Shown: positions 63,143-64,000 of the stretch, in pieces
Layout of the letters: every line of letters starts with the position of its first letter
Position numbering within the stretch: position 1 is the first letter of the stretch
From: Leptospiraceae bacterium
GTDB taxonomy: Bacteria; Spirochaetota; Leptospiria; Leptospirales; Leptonemataceae
DNA: 64,000 bases
Direction of reading: 5' to 3'
Assembly (NCBI GenBank): GCA_026418015.1
Contig: JAOACE010000022.1
Coordinates: forward strand, 1-64,000
Notes under the pieces: generated by a model
Seen by the model: only the letters and a program-made list of their open reading frames with translations
What the model was told of the DNA's origin: nothing
Databases searched by the model: none
Made by a program: the position numbers and the translations under genes

Positions 63143-64000
63143 ATGAAGATTTGCATAAAAAAAAGTTTGATAATTTTAATAATTGCTTATTCAATGAGCA
63201 TTTTTAAAATCAATGCTTTTGAACCGAGCATAAATGTGGATTTACCCATTGTATCTACTTATGTGTTTCGTGGTGTAGATGTTTTCCAGAATAAATTTGT
63301 TCAAGAAAAAAAATCTATCAGCGGATTTAATCTAGCACCTGCAATTCAACCCAGCATAACCTTTAATTTTACCGAAGGTTGGTCCTTTAACATCTGGTCA
63401 TCTTTTGCTCTAACAAACAGACAAGATAAAGATACAGATCAATTATTACAATCTGGGCCTGGTGATGTTTCTGGTACCGTGGCTTCTGCTTATAATGGTT
63501 TTATTTCTGGGAATCTTTTGGGAACACCAGTACCATTTTCTTCCGTAATAACTGCTATGCAAACTGCCATAAGTGGACATGAAGAAGCAATGATTAAAGG
63601 CGAAGAATTTGCTCCTGCTTTTTACAAAGAACCAAATGGACTAAGAAGGGTAGACGAAGTGGACTTAACACTAAGCTATTCTTTCGATACCAAATTAGGA
63701 AAAATGACTGGCGGTATTATCACTTATCTTCTACCGAATACAACAAAAGGTGTTACAGGGATAGATCAATCCACAGAACTATTTGTAGGATATTCTCCTA
63801 AAGCATTACCAAATCTCTCTATTACCTTGTATGGAGAAACAAACCTAGATGGTTATGAGGGATCAACGTTTACATATATAAGCTATTCTATACCGTTAAT
63901 AGAAAGCCAAAATATGACTTTATCTTTTGATCCCGGATTAGGTTATCAAACCCAGAACAATTTGCAAGGGATAAAATATGTGAGCTTGCCTTTTACATTA
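63143..64000 (+). CDS. Putative outer-membrane beta-barrel protein, truncated by window edge
   Basis: The frame is open to the right edge (286 codons). A signal peptide (about 1-26, ending INAFEP) leads to INVDLPIVSTYVFRGVDVF, a first strand with YVFRG as in proteins of the Gcw_chp/uncharacterised outer-membrane barrel type. Alternating hydrophobic strands follow with aromatic girdles (WSFNIWSSFALTN, LTLSYSF, SITLYGETNL). It is likely to be a surface barrel or porin-like protein. The strong ribosome site fits an abundant protein. Exact family unknown. Confidence 0.7.
   Translation, partial: MKICIKKSLIILIIAYSMSIFKINAFEPSINVDLPIVSTYVFRGVDVFQNKFVQEKKSISGFNLAPAIQPSITFNFTEGWSFNIWSSFALTNRQDKDTDQLLQSGPGDVSGTVASAYNGFISGNLLGTPVPFSSVITAMQTAISGHEEAMIKGEEFAPAFYKEPNGLRRVDEVDLTLSYSFDTKLGKMTGGIITYLLPNTTKGVTGIDQSTELFVGYSPKALPNLSITLYGETNLDGYEGSTFTYISYSIPLIESQNMTLSFDPGLGYQTQNNLQGIKYVSLPFTL

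Overview
The window is a continuous stretch of an AT-rich, gene-dense bacterial chromosome. It holds about 55 protein genes, seven tRNA genes, short intergenic gaps and many gene overlaps of a few bases. FliM, FliD, a heptosyltransferase, an LptF/LptG permease, TolC-type and barrel-type outer-membrane proteins, a lipoprotein with a relaxed lipobox, many signal-peptide TPR proteins and GAF-SpoIIE phosphatases together point to a flagellated, double-membraned spirochaete, most like the Leptospirales. That placement rests on gene content and remembered family patterns, not on a search. I see no insertion sequence, prophage, CRISPR array or rRNA gene, and no gene-free gap longer than 300 bases.

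Layout. 1-5.6 kb (minus): a truncated delta-60-repeat lipoprotein, an AlgI-type O-acyltransferase with an SGNH partner, a polyprenyl synthase and a SirB1-like protein. 5.6-10.1 kb (minus): fliM, rlmN, purM and a heptosyltransferase. 10.2-17.7 kb (plus): LptF/G permease, a coiled-coil protein and three exported TPR/propeller/vWA-type proteins, closed by a hairpin shared with mdh. 17.7-21.0 kb (minus): mdh, a CsoR-family regulator and two tandem SPFH proteins. 21.2-23.5 kb (plus): initiator and elongator Met tRNAs, a Ser/Thr kinase with a repeat tail, and a possible tandem ribbon-helix-helix protein. 23.6-34.5 kb (minus): class II aldolase, MacAB-TolC-like exporter, vWA-FHA protein, PAS/Fis regulator, an unknown protein and fliD. 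34.5-38.9 kb: DUF1820 protein, clpX-clpP-tig and a five-tRNA operon. 39-40.6 kb (plus): cNMP-binding protein and AI-2E-type permease. 40.6-47.3 kb (minus): histidine phosphatase-like protein, a three-gene cassette like the levulinate (lva) kinase/dehydrogenase genes, a minimal DnaJ protein, a murein amidase and a thioesterase. 47.4-52.0 kb (plus): degenerate CCA-enzyme homologue, second MBOAT and two hydrolase-fold proteins. 52-52.7 kb (minus): def and tRNA-Ala. 52.8-59.7 kb (plus): TPR-Mrr-like protein, a GAF-PP2C-HATPase fusion with its STAS partner, and a large glycosidase. 59.7-62.9 kb (minus): murB, mazG, a GGCT-like gene and maf. 63.1 kb to the end: a truncated outer-membrane protein.

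The genes most worth follow-up are the ACAD/kinase/DUF6285 cassette (possible 4-hydroxyacyl-CoA catabolism), the fused RsbU-RsbW-like regulator beside an RsbV-like STAS protein, the CsoR-family protein with Cys-Glu-Cys ligands, the kinase tail made of 13-14-residue repeats, and several proteins that keep a fold but have lost expected catalytic residues. At the DNA level, CGAA appears favoured: Phe, Tyr, Asn and Asp codons placed before GAA strongly prefer C endings in an otherwise T-ending genome.
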